Source of the DNA: Otis tarda
Lineage: Eukaryota > Chordata > Aves > Otidiformes > Otididae
Reading direction: 5' to 3'
DNA length: 64,000 nucleotides
NCBI GenBank assembly: GCA_026413225.1
Contig: CM048553.1
Location: 133,144,190 to 133,208,189, forward strand
Position numbers and translations under genes: made by a program
Notes under the pieces: model-generated
Told to the model about the DNA's origin: nothing
The model's database searches: none
The model's input: only the letters and a program-made list of their open reading frames with translations
Part shown: one piece after another, positions 44,039 through 57,082 of the stretch
How the letters are laid out: each line of letters starts with the position of its first letter
Position numbering within the stretch: position 1 is the stretch's first letter

Positions 44039-47000
44039 TTTATCCTTTGTTGGGTGCAAAGAACAGTGCACACTCACTGTGTGGAATGCTGCATTTCATG
44101 CCTTACTTTACATTGACCTCACTCGTAGCAGGAGCAAAGAGAAAAAAAATCCAAACCTTCAGTCCTCCTAAACTATCTTTTTTTTTCCTCCTGATTTTAA
44201 AAGCAAATCTTGAGTGAAAAATGAATATCTGCAACTCCACTGAGCTTTAGCTTTTCCTCCTGCCAAAGAGGTAACAGAAAAATGACCCTTAGCGGGGAGA
44301 GTCCATGGTGTCCAAGGGGAGCAATACGTTCACTGCGGCTCCCCCTCTCAGATACCCTCAGGAAGTGTGTTCTGCCAGCAGATGCCAAAGGTAAACCATA
44401 CCATGAGCCTGACACCACATCCACCTGCTGAACATATTAGGATCAAAACAGAAGAAATGACACATACTAAAGTACATAAATACACAGATGGAAAATGGCG
44501 TTAGGAACAGCTTAACTGGTTAGGGGTATCTCTGTGCATCAGCTATGTTTAAATTTCAGATTAATATGCAGCCACAGTAACCTAGAGGGTCAGGGACCAC
44601 AGGAAGGATGCATTACCTATAGAAATCACACACAACACTGATGTTTAGAAGAAGCTTCAGGGAGTCGGTTTCCGCAGTGATATCGTACATGCCACATGAA
44701 ACCATTTCAAGACCACATGAGGTCTGAAACCAACAGCCTGTCCTCCTGCTGCTCAAGTACCAGTGGGAGAGTCTAGCTGTTATTAAAACTGCAGACATCA
44801 AATTGGCTGCCATGTCTGGCAGACCGTGTTTTAAAACCCCTTGACAGAGCAAGGTCAGCATGAATTAGGGTGGATACAGATCTGGTTATGGACGTGCTAT
44901 GAGCTCTGGATGCAAGTTGCTGTAAAGTTAGAAACAAATGCATTCAACCCTTCCCAAGGCTGAGCTTAAAAGCCAGATGAAAAGACAGATTCAGCCATTT
45001 AGCTGCTCCATCTTATGTGTGGCCACCAGGACTTGGACTCAAAGCTCTAATCTGAAAGAGGTCCCGTTCGTCAGCTGTGCACAGCTAGTCTGTGCACACC
45101 TGCACATCCATCCAGCCAGAGCCAGGAGACCATAAATACCATGGACATTATGAGCCAGGACATAGACATTTGCTGTTCCCAAGACCTCCAGATCTCTGAA
45201 GGTGGCTCTGGGCTTCTCTGTACCTGGGACATTATGTGAAGGAGAAATTTTACAGAAATGGGACAGCATTGTGTTTTGTTCACCTGTATGACTAAGACTG
45301 TGATGTTTGCCTTACACTTTCTACTTGAGATAACAGCTTCCCTCCAGCAACTGCTTTCCTTTAGTTCTAGGTGGATTGGTTTGACTATAATAAGCAAAAC
45401 ATAAAGAGGAGTTATTGTTTTTCAAAATAGTTTTCTTCTGCCTTATTTGCACTTCAGGTTTCTGCCTTTTAAAAAACTTCTCCACCCTAACTTGTGCATG
45501 TTCTCTTTTTTTGCAAACACGTGCATATATATATTTGTCTGCAGACAGACAGACACAGCAATACACACACATATATGTGCACAAATTCCCTATATTATTC
45601 ACTAAGCTGCAAATGCTAGTTCTTTAATAATTTTATACATACTCTCCGGTATATTGTTACAGTGGAGTTGAGGGGAAGAATTCATTACTGATGGTATAGT
45701 AACATTTATTTTCTTAGATGAGATTTTCAAGTTCCTTTTATCTGCAATTTCTGATTAGTTTTAAAACACCAATAAATGTCCAAAAAGCAGAGGAAACTTT
45801 GCATGGCTCTTCCTCTATTCTTTTCAGCTCTTTTAGGGGAATACGGTATCTTTGAAATGCTTTAAATGTTTCAGCTTTCAGTTTCTCTTTGTCGCTTTTC
45901 TCCTTTTTTTTTTCTTTGTCCAAGACTAATTTCACTTTGATTGCTTCCCATAAAAAGTAAACCTATGTGAAATAACACTTCAGAAAAAAAAAACTGATGC
46001 ATGATTTTGTGTATTTTCTCTACAAATTCATTCCTATAAATGAATTCTTTGAATATTTCTACAAGTCACCAATTCATGTGAAAATTTTCATAATATAAAT
46101 CTGAGAGGTAACATTTTGATTGTCAAACAGGTCACACAGCATTTAAGCATTCTACGTGAGTCTTTACACTCAGAATCAGATTTTTACCATAGATTTGGGC
46201 TGCTACACTTTTTGCAAATATTCTTGTCAGGATAGATCTACTTCTTCACAGTTATTTTCAAGCCTCAGATTTCATAGGGAGACATGCAAGATGAATACAC
46301 AGCTATTAATTTAGGAATTGTCTTCTCTGCAAACATTGGTCAGCTATTTTTCTCTTACAAGAATTTGCATTTAAAAATTAAAGCAAAAGAGGAGCAAACT
46401 CTAACTGAATTTATATCAGAACTCAAATACATATGCAGAGAATGCTTTGTAATGTCTTTTAATTCTGAGGGCTAGTTCAGAACACGGTCACGGCAATTTT
46501 TTTGTAAATTTGTGTCTCTAATCTCTTTATAAACAGGTTTTAACACAGAACATTCAGCTGATCACCACTGACTTGCACTTCCTTGTGTCCTTGATCTTGA
46601 TGTTCCCTATTGATAAGCCACTGCTGAAAGTTCAAGACAAACACACGAGCCTCTGAGAAACGCTGTTGTTCAGCAGGAACATCAGCTAGCACAGGACAGG
46701 GGCAGTCCCTGGATGCTGCAGTCTGGGGATTACCTATTCTGGCTCCTTTTTCAGATGAACAGTGGCTGAAATACATTACAGGGTATTCATGGGTCTTGGT
46801 TCTTCAGGTATCCAGACTGAGTACTTGCTGAAGCACAGCGCAGCTCACATTTAGCCCATATATTTGTGTCTTGCCCAATGGGACACGGCCAAAATGTGCA
46901 GCTCATTGCAGGAATCCAAAAGCACACTTGAGTGCTCCAGCTTAGACGGGGCCTCTGAGACCACGTCAGGGTAAAGAGCTGTGGCTGGGGTGTCCTTGCA

Positions 47001-50000
47001 ACTTGGCAGGTCCCAGCTGCCTTATTTCATGTCAGATGGCCCTCTGGTCCCTGACTAACTGTAAGTTCTGCAAGGCACAAGGACTTTCTGAATTCCTCCT
47101 TCTAAGGGTGACTCAGATGACAGGAACATAGCCTTACCGTAATTCATGCTCAGTTGCCTTTATAACTTGTCCTTTAATTAACTGATGCATGCAAGAAACC
47201 TGTTCTCCTAGCTATTCAAAATGTGGCTATTCAACATTAATCCATGGTCTCTCATTATATCAACAGTCGCTAGCACAAATTACTGCAGCCACCTGACTTC
47301 ATCAGTTTGGACAGAAGTGAAGTCACTGTAAAAAAAAGAACATAGTTTCAGATCAGCCTTTCCTATGAGCGCACTTTAAGGCCAATTCAAAACCCAAGTT
47401 CCCAAAATATCATGGGATACTGAGGTCTATTAATTACATACATTCTGAACTGATGAGACTGGTTATTTTAAAAAACAAGCAAGTCTGTTTTCTTAAGCTG
47501 AAGTCTGGTGGGAGTATTTGCTAAAACATGTAGCCCCAACACAAACTAGCGAATAACGATAGACCTAGATAATAGACCTGAGTCTCTTCCTTCAGGATTA
47601 GTTAGACTCTTCTTTTCCTCCTAACCTGTGCTTTTCTACAGTGTTATGGAATATTGTTAACTGCCCATCACATTTAATTCCGGAAATGACTGCATTTTAC
47701 TCATGGGTGAAAGGCATACAAGGTTATAGTTTCATGTTGTATCTTCTTCTCCAACAAAGCTGGCTGACAGGCCTGTGAGAGCTGACCCCTTCCCAGCCCC
47801 ACACTGTTACCATGCTCCCCTTGCAGTCATGCCAACACTGACGGCACGCAGGGCTGCTCAGTAAACCGGATCGGTGAACTGATCTTTTAACCAGGTTAAA
47901 AAACGTAAAAAAAAAACCCCAAACAAAGCACGTCCAGGGCTGCGTGGCTCACAAAGAAAATGTAACATGAAACTATGGCCTCCTTCAACCCCTCCCTCAA
48001 AATAGTCTCAGTTCTTTGATGAACAAAATACACTGACTTTCCTTACTGTGGCTGTTTTAATTCTAATTCAGGATGGAAAATGTTAGCACATAAGGTTTTT
48101 ATAAGGAACAGAAATTCCATTTCGTTATAGGGGTCAATTAAACAATTGGAGTTTTTTCAAAGCAGGAAAAAAATATTTATAGTGCCAAAAAAATGAAAAT
48201 GGTGATTCCCAGTGGTATTTTTGAACCCCACGTATATTTTCCTCAAGACTTTCCTTTTTCCTTGCCTTCATTTACCTTGTGGAGGGAAAGAAAAGCTTGA
48301 AAACACACAAGTATAAGCTTCCTATCAGACCTGCCTTATCTGATCTTGAGGGTTTCCTCGTCTTTGGTAGAGCTGAACACAGGAGGAAGCCACATGCCTC
48401 CAACCACTTCCCTGCTGCCTGCCGAGCAGTCAGGGAAGGGATGCTGGCACCTCACGAAGAACTAAGCACACCAGGACCTGAAGTTCTTCACACCTGCCAT
48501 CAGTGTGACTGCTCTGGTCAGAGGAAGCCCAGTCTCGTCTTTTCCCCAAAACAATTCCTTCAGCTCTTTTGCACTCCTAAAATAATCGCAGATTGACTCT
48601 GTATCTCTGTCCTCCAGAGTGACCTAGCTACAGCCCCTCTCTCCCAGCTTCCAGCACATTTTACCTCTTCTCCCTAAGAATTGCATGCCCCTCCACCCAT
48701 CCATCTGAGATCACCAGGCACCCGAAGTTCCACTCTGCCCACGCCACCTACAGCCAGCACCCTCAAAAGTATCCTCAAATCCTGGGCATTCCTCACCCAG
48801 CCCTTAGGCAGCAAACAGAAAGCACAGAAACGCCAGATGCTGCACCCACCGACACACCCCATATGCCACCCTTCACAGAGAATATCTGGCATCCCCAACC
48901 TATTCCCACTCTGCTTCTCCAAACTTCATGACTTTGGGCAGCCAGTTGCCAGCCATGGCTCTGAAAAAGATATATTTACTGCAAGCAGAGGCATATGTTC
49001 ATATAAATTATTTGCAAATCTGCACATTAGTTTGTTCCAAAAGGCACATAAGACGTCATGTGGAGCTGTGCAGAATTTAGCAGCCAGACAAGCGACGTCA
49101 GCCTGCCTCTGCAGACAGCTGAAGCAGCAAGTCCAAGTGAACTGGTCTGGCCATCTTCACTCTGAAACATACTGCCTCCTCAGGGATGGACAAATCTCTA
49201 AGGTGGGAGTAAAGCCCAGCACAGGCAAGGGGCAAGCAGGGTACACCAAAGTAGCGAGTGCCCTAGGCTTTGTTTTGTTTTAATGCAGATTTCCTGAACT
49301 TGGTTTTCCACAAGTCTTGTTCCTTCAAAGATGCCTTCACTCCACCTAGTTCTGGGTCAGGAAAAAAACAGCTCCAAAGGCCAAGCTTTTCAATGTGTAT
49401 TGCAGAACAGGGATTTCTACATGAAGAGGATTGCCAGAGTTTGGAAGTACATCAACATGGAAACAAGGACCTTTTACCTTCCAGCAATAAAAAACATCTT
49501 CCAGAGAAATATTTAACTGCCTCTGTCTTCAGACAGACAGTCCAATGTGGGTGAGGATGTGCTTATTTTGGCAAGACTCTCCTTAACTGAGCTGTTTTGT
49601 GTGTGGTTAGGAGTGTTGGATGGAAGCTCAGTAATTTGCTAGTGGCATCTTGTGGTAAGTAGTTCTTGCAGAGAGGTTGACTAGACAGCCAAAATGTAGG
49701 TCACCAGTGGGTGGAGTTTACAGCCTCCCAGCTTTGCTGAAGTCAGGAGCAGAAGTTACTTCTTCCACAGAATTTGCAATTATTGATGAAGCCAGAAAGC
49801 TTGGCCACTAAATATAAGCTTTTAGGAGGATAATTTAATTGGTTACTCATTTATGTGTGACCGTATATAATGCCCAGTCTCCTCCTGGATTACCTGTTAT
49901 TTAGGAAAACTTCAGGCTATGTGCAAAGACATGGGTCTTACTCTACAGGGTTTAAATGTACATAGGCATTTGCAGTTAATAAATAAAACAAATTTTGATA

Positions 50001-53000
50001 ATACAATTGAAGATCATTAGTCATATTTCCAAAGTGTGTCCTTCCTATTGCGCTCATGGCAGTTCAGAGCAATCTTCTGGCTCCTAAACTCTGATGGCTA
50101 TTTAACTGGCAGGGCTTTGCAGCAATGATGTGTGACAGCCATGAAGCTCTCCAGCCGTGCCTGTCTCTCAGCTGCCTGGCCAAGCATTTAGCAAGGGCAG
50201 TCAGGGAAAGGCACTAGTTTCTCAAATGGCCACCTAAAATAAGTTCTATATAGCAGCATGCCAGTCTTTATCCTTCCTGCTGCACATATTTCAGAAAAAA
50301 AAAAAAAAGAACCAACCTTAATAATTTTTCTAAACAAAGAAGCCAAAACAACACACCCTTTTATGTTTGCACACCCTCCATAGCCACCTTAACTCCAGGC
50401 TAAACCGCTTTGGTATATCTGCATCATCTTAAACCTTAGCAAATTAGAAAATAAATACATATGCATGCATTTGAAATAGCACATTTTCCTCCAGGCTTTA
50501 TCTCTCTGTAACTGCTGAAGCTGTCTGACAAGGATATTCCTTGGAGTTCCGTCACACAGATCTATGGTGAAAAGGTTTCAGCGGTCTGCAGTGCAGAGGT
50601 ACCATCGGATTGTCACCAAGGACGCTTTGGAGGGATTTGTAAAAACCAGCTGCCCCTGGAGAAGATTGCTGCAAATAAAATAGCAACAAAAGGACCATCA
50701 CAGACTAGCCAAGAGGGTCTAAGGTAATAAGAAGTTACTAGGCACCTACGAATCTTTACAGGTGAAAATGCAGGTGTCCTAGAAGAGGTCTGCTGCAGGA
50801 TGAGGCAGATTTGCTGTCACTTGGGTCTAGAGAGCCAAATTCCACCTGGGCTGCACATGAGGCATTTGACTGCTTTTCTGGATCAGAGTGTATATTGAAT
50901 TTACACAGGAAATCTGTGGTGGAGTAGGAGACTGATCTCTGATTTTCCAGATCCCAGGCCAGTGCTTTAACCACAGGCTCCTCCTCCTCCTGCAGTTGCT
51001 CTGACCTCATACAGATGCTACCGTGCCATTGCTATTTATGTCACTGAGTTCTTCCAAATTAGCACTGATACCAGAACAGAAATAGGCCCTTTCAGCACAA
51101 AACAAGCACAAATAGTACATAAATGTTAATGATATAAGTGTCACTGTGTTTGGTGAGGACAGCCTCCCACTCCCAAATACTGGCACCTGGAGTTTCTTTT
51201 CTCTAAGATCAGACACCAATTATTTTAATGGGCTTTGTCTCAGTAATCTATCTTAACATTATGGTTAATATCTGACAATTACGCTACATTAACATCGAAG
51301 AGTAATGGAAAGACTGAGGTAAATGTATTCAGAACAGAGTGAAGTTCAACATCAAGATGTTTGCTGTCAAAGAAAGGTGTGTATAAGCAAGTGTGTTATT
51401 ATTAACGCTGTGGTATAACTATCTAGGAGTAGCAACTGGGCCCTTTCCTACTTTCAATGTCAAGTAAATCATGCAAAAGTTAAGGCCTTAAATGTAAAAC
51501 ATATTGGTGCCTCTCATGAAAAAAAAAAAAAAAAGGGTGGATAAAAGAACGGCAAAAACCTGCAATGCTCTGCCTCTTCTTGTCTCCCGGTCAAGACTGT
51601 TGGCCCTCTCAGCCTTTGCAGTTGCCCTGCTTGTCCATTCAGCACATGCATGTCCTGTCAAAGACTGAAACCAACAGAATCAGATTTCACAGGATGCTCT
51701 GGTATCTAAGGAATGGTGCAAGGGTGAGACAAGGTACCGAAAGGAATTTATACCTCATTGAAAAATAGAAGCAAAGAGGATCCTCAGCCTGAGAACACAT
51801 AGTGAAAAACAAGAGGATACACAGATTTTATTTATATATTTATGCTCCATTAAAAGGACATATATTAAAGTATATAGTTAAAAACATCCCCAAAGATTCC
51901 AGGTTCCTTAACTAATGATGTTTCTACCTCACAAACTACAGACATTGAAACACTGCAGAAGTTCCACTGAACTGCACCTGAGAAGTCACTGAGACAATAC
52001 ACACGTAATATTTTAAGCACAATATTCCATAGCAATGTCTTTTTAAAAAACATTTTTGTCTGGTTTTGCTGCTTATATTTCATGTATGGTCAAGCAGAGA
52101 ACATGGTTGTGTGTACAAATACTGAAGCCCTTTGTGTTAAGGCACAGATTTCCACTTCTATTATACAACAAGTGTTTTGATCAGTACACAGATTCTTTTT
52201 CTGTGTTACTTACTAGTGATCAAATCCTACATTATAGGGACCGAAGATCTCTTTGACCTGTTGTTTGCCATGATTCTGTGTAAGTTATTTAATTACAACA
52301 TCGTATCACTTTATTAATGCAGGATTTCCAGTGTGCATTGATGCCTTTTAGCATTCAACCTGTGGTTGTTCAACCTTGGCTGTTAGTGACTGAGACAGGT
52401 CTGTCAATGACATGTTATTATGTTTTAATAATGTCTTTGTTATTAAGTCTTTGTTATACCCTCCCATCAGATATTTCTCTACATTGATAAGACACCCCTC
52501 ACCACAAAAACCTGCTATTCTCCCAATTTGTTTGCTTCCTCTCTGTGAGCTTGGTGGTTTCCTAAATGCTGGCCCTAACTCCAGCATGCATCTGAGCTCC
52601 ACAGGACTGCCCTTCTCCTTGAAGTTACTTGGACACATCAGTGCTTGATGGGACAGCAGTACTGTCCTTGTAGATACATTGTGGGATCAAATCTCAGGAA
52701 CGACACGATGAATAAAAATATGCTGTTTCTTTTTCTCCTCACACTGAAGCCCGTATGTCTTTTAAATACAGAAAAGGAAACTGCCTTCTCCTTTTGGCAA
52801 ATCCTGTAAGAAAGGTTCTGTGGGAAGGAAAAAAAAACAAGAGATGGAATATAAATGCCACTTCATCATAATTTTAAGCACTTGGCCCTGGGAAGCAATC
52901 CAATCCACATGACATATTGCTCAGGTGCTCTATACAATCACTGGAGAGTAATCAAGTTCAAACACTTCCCCCCCTCTCCTGTGACAGCATACCACCACGG

Positions 53001-56000
53001 CTATATGCACCCCAGCAGCAATTCAGTCTGCTCGAGTGTGTGAGTGTGTTGTTTATGTCCTTCACTAACAATATAACAACAACTGGAGGAAAAGTTATGC
53101 CTCTTCATCCATTTGCCATCGTGGCCACAGAGCCTCCTTGGAGGATGGGCACTGGAGAGACTACCACTGAAGCTTCTACAGCAGTCCTCTGAGGTTTAGG
53201 AGTTAGAGGCTGTCTTTTGGAGTATCTGTGTAGTCTACAGACTGAAACCCATGTCAGAAGAGAGCTTTAACTGCCACCCAGGGAGGACACTGGGTGAACA
53301 TGTTCTTTGTTGACCTTTGGAAGCCAGACAGCAATTGAGATCTGCAGGACGAAGTAGAAAGCTGATAAGAGGGATCCTCATGCTAGCTTGGCAGTTGGGC
53401 TGCTTTGCTTATGGCAAGGCAGAATTGATGTTCAGATGCTGCTTTCTACATCAAACTACCTACCGTGGGATAAAAGCTTGTTTCTTTTCTGCCACTGACA
53501 TGACATCCTATTCTCCAAACCCATCAGTCTTTTAAAAACTGAAACCAGTCTCAAATACCCACCTCCAGCTGTCACTGCTTTGGCTTTGAAGTTTCCTGGC
53601 ACTGACCTTGAGAGGCTTCTCTCTCTCTTCTTCTGATCCCAAGAGGTTTATAAGCCGCATTGACTCAGTAAAACCAAAGCTATTTAAAAATAATGTTGTT
53701 TGGATTGCAAATCCAGGCACTTAGGAAATATGAGATCTGTGCAATTTCAGCTTTGTTCTCCTTTTCATTCATTCTGTGCTGTCCTTTCAGTGAGTACATG
53801 ACTTACGCACTTTAATTACAGTTCTGACATTAATGTCAGCACCATCCTCAGCATGCACAGAGGGGAAAGAATTATGGTGGCACAAGCAGCAAAATAATTT
53901 CCTCTTCTGAGCAGTTGCCTTTGTAACCTAAATAACAGTAAACCAATCTTCCTCCCACCTTTCCTCTGCCCTTTTCCTCCTTTCTCTTTTCCTTCCTCCC
54001 TCCCCAGCCGTAGAAGCCCACCCTCCCCATTGAAATAACAGCATTTGGAGCTCTGAACCTTGTATATTGTGTATTGAACTGTGCTTCAAGTCTAATGGCA
54101 ACGAGCAAGAAGGAAAGCTATATTCTCAAAGCCGTAGAGAGGCTGCAGAGCCCCAGCTCAAGACTAGAAGTGTGTTAGTGTAAAGTCTGACCTGGTACCC
54201 TTTCTCCCCTGTGCAAAAGTTAGGGAACTTCTGCTATATGTGTTGGTGTTGACATACACAATAATTAGGTACTAGGGCCATGGGTCATGTCCACTTGATG
54301 TTAGTCTCTCCATTTCTTTCTGCTTAGGAGCTGAAGAGTGAGAGAAGACTGGTGTCTCCAGTATCATGTTATTCCTGGAGCAACCCTAAAATACAAGCAT
54401 GTGTGCTGTGTGAAAGAGGTAACCCAAAATATGTCTCTCAGCCTTCAAGTCTCAGTGTCTTTGCTCTACATAAACAAATTAACTGCTTTATGTTTGGAGA
54501 AGAAAAACATACTCAGTTGACAACACATGCTTTTCATTAGTAAAGAGGTCCCCGAGCACTTATTTTCCTGAGTAAATAGGTGAACTAGTTTGCCTTACAA
54601 TTAAATATAATTGGACACTTGAGGTACCTTCCTATCTCAAAATCTGAGGGCAATATTACAGATTAAAACCTAAGATATGTGGAAAGACAGACTTTTATTA
54701 AAAAAAAAATGTAGACCCCATACCCACTGTTCACTACATTCATCATCCCACTTCTTTGCCAACAGGTTCCATTTGTAGTGTAATTACTGAAGTCTTTTAT
54801 CTTGAGGATTTTTGCTTCTCGATTTGCTGACTTGTGTTAATAAAATCTTAACATAGTTCATGGTACACTTTTCCTGAAGAGTATGTTGCCAGCCACATGC
54901 TTTCTGCCAAGTGCAGCTGTGCGATCCAGCTGTCGGGATCTGAAGTCCCAAGGATGGATCTGTGCACAGTCAAACTCAGTTCTCTCCTCTCCCTGGTAAC
55001 TTACTTATACTGGATGTGCAGGAACATAATTTTATATCAAGACATATCCTGTTGTATTAAATGTGGTCAAAGCTGCCAGTAGACTGACAAATGTTAATGG
55101 GAGGGATGCACAGACATAGAGGCACTCACACAATTTTGCTTCCCTAGAAATGGTGTCGAGTTGCATCCTGGCAGGAAAACAGATGGAAAGCACCATCAGA
55201 GAGGCTTAGAGAGGCTTAGCATTTGATTGCTCCTTTGTTTCCAGGGAGGTCACACCCAGCAGTGACTGGGTGGGGTGCAAATTTGACTGGGAGGACTCCT
55301 GCTGCCCACCAAGATGCATCTCAGCCATCTGACAAAAGGTGTTGAAGTGGTGCAAAATCTTTCTGCCAGTTCAAGTGTGTTCAAATGAAGTTTGAAGCAG
55401 CAGTATTCTCCCTACTTTTTTTTTTTTTTTTTTCTGATCATGTGTAATCTGTCCTCATCCAGATGGCATTAACATTACTGCTCTGGGTAATTCAACAGAA
55501 ATACAATGGTGAATTCACATCAGAACTGCATTAGGGTTGTTAGTGGGTGGTCATCCACAGTTTTAGTGAGAGCAGAGCCATGTCCTGATATACAGTATAG
55601 CATTTGTAAGTGCAAAGGACACAGAAGTCATGAGATACAAGCTCTTATTTCAAGCTCTTTCAACAATTGTCAGCTTCACCTTTGGTAGGTCCCTGAATCT
55701 CTTTGCTCCCTTTTCTTACCTGCAAAATGAGAAGGATAATTACTTTCCCATGTGATGAGACAGGGATGACAAAGCATTGCTATCATCCAAACAATTCTTA
55801 GCTCCTCAGTATTAAGCCACATCTATTAATCTGTTCAGAAGCACCTTGTTAGTCTCAGGAATTGCAAACATTTTTGCTTCTGCTGTCACATATGTGGGAG
55901 TACATCAGGATTAACTCTCTTGAAGTTAATAATAAAGCCAGGCTGAGTAAATTCAGAATCAAACCCTCCCAGTAATGAAACACCCCAGACCCACTCTCAC

Positions 56001-56176
56001 AGGAGCTGAACTTTCTCTAGTAATTTTCAGGACCTTTACCATCTCCTGTGACAAAAGACAGGTCTGTTTCATGCTTTCAATCCTCAGGAACCTGTATAGA
56101 TCTAACGTTTCTAAATCTGACCTGTTTCCCAAGTCAAGAGTTTAATTTTTTCACCTGGAGAGCAGTTAGGTCACTG
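44039..56176. other. Long non-coding stretch
   Basis: No gene, tRNA or named repeat apart from the MIR-like fragment at 55590-55790. Frames longer than 100 codons (plus 48279-48596, plus 48681-49283, minus 45071-45397) show no domain. Homopolymer runs: A at 50291-50308 and 51519-51534, T at 55416-55434. 53940-54010 is a pyrimidine tract. (CA/TA)-type short repeats lie at 45530-45580. Confidence 0.5.
55590..55790 (+). repeat. MIR-like ancient SINE fragment
   Basis: The order ggtaggtccctgaatctctt, then cccttttcttacctgcaaaa, then tgagaaggataattactttc mirrors the MIR core in forward orientation (a cttaacctct-type block, cctcatctgtaaaatg-type block, then ggataat). It is strongly diverged and the boundaries are approximate. 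Confidence 0.5.
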
Positions 56177-56182
56177 ATCTTG

Positions 56183-56597
56183 TGTTGGATATCTGGAGAA
56201 TCAGGGACACTTAGTAAACAATCCAGACCGAATGGAATTGTTGTTTGTGAGCAGTAGGCCTCAAGGATATCGCGGAGGCCGCCTGTGAGAAAGTGATGAA
56301 GCTGCCTGTGAGAAAGTAATGAAGCAACCTTGAGAAGAAGGAAAACAGCTGGTATACGTGACTGAAAACAGAACGTGAAACAGGGTGCAGGTGGAGAGGA
56401 CCGTGCGCGTGAACAAAGAGACTTCACGAATCATATTTTAGCTAGGAGCACGTGCATTATAAAGTTAGCCAATTAGTAGAGAGCTTGCGCATGATATGGA
56501 ACTAGAAGGGCTATATTAACCGGGATGTATCAACAATACATTGGAATTTGCTTGATCATATTGGTCGTGTGCAGTGTCTGTGACTTCCGCATCAGCA
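56183..56597 (+). mobile_element. Solo LTR of the ERVK-like family (415 bp)
   Basis: It starts tgttggatatctggagaatc and ends cttccgcatcagca, flanked by atcttg at 56177-56182 and 56598-56603 (6-bp duplication). The first 170 bp match the LTRs of the nested provirus (cttagtaaacaatccagacc, gtgagcagtaggcctcaagg) with two to three 23-bp U3 units. The rest of U3, the TATA region and the 3' end are clearly different. It is a related but separate subfamily in opposite orientation to the provirus. Confidence 0.9.
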
Positions 56598-57054
56598 ATC
56601 TTGGTGTTTTACTCCCATGCACAGACACTTTGCAACAAGAAGCTTTCACAACCTTTACCAGGAGTGAAGACCACACATTGAATAAATCCAGCCACTTAAT
56701 CTCTACAGTATCTATGTTACTGAACTGTTACCGAATGACGGTGAGTATTTCAAACGGAGAGTCCGTGACCGTACGAAGGACAGTGAGCACCAGCTCTAAC
56801 ACCTTCCCTACCCACGTGACCATACGGTCTGGAGTCATGCAGTCCTGTTGCACTCTGTACCTTCCAGGCTCCTTCTAGGTTTCATAAGCTGCCTTTAGCA
56901 TATGAAACATGCCTGGCAGAAATCTGTTATGATGCATTCGGCCTCTCAACATGAGGAAGACATGCAACTGCAGATTTAGCTTCAAAGAGATGAAATATTA
57001 TAAGTAAATCACATATACATGATTCCCACTGCTTATGATCTTAAGTAGCGTGTT

Positions 57055-57082
57055 TTGGTTTGGTTTGGTTTGGTTTGGTTTT
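57055..57082. repeat. (GGTTT)n simple repeat
   Basis: About five and a half copies of ggttt in a row, ending in a T run. Confidence 0.9.
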
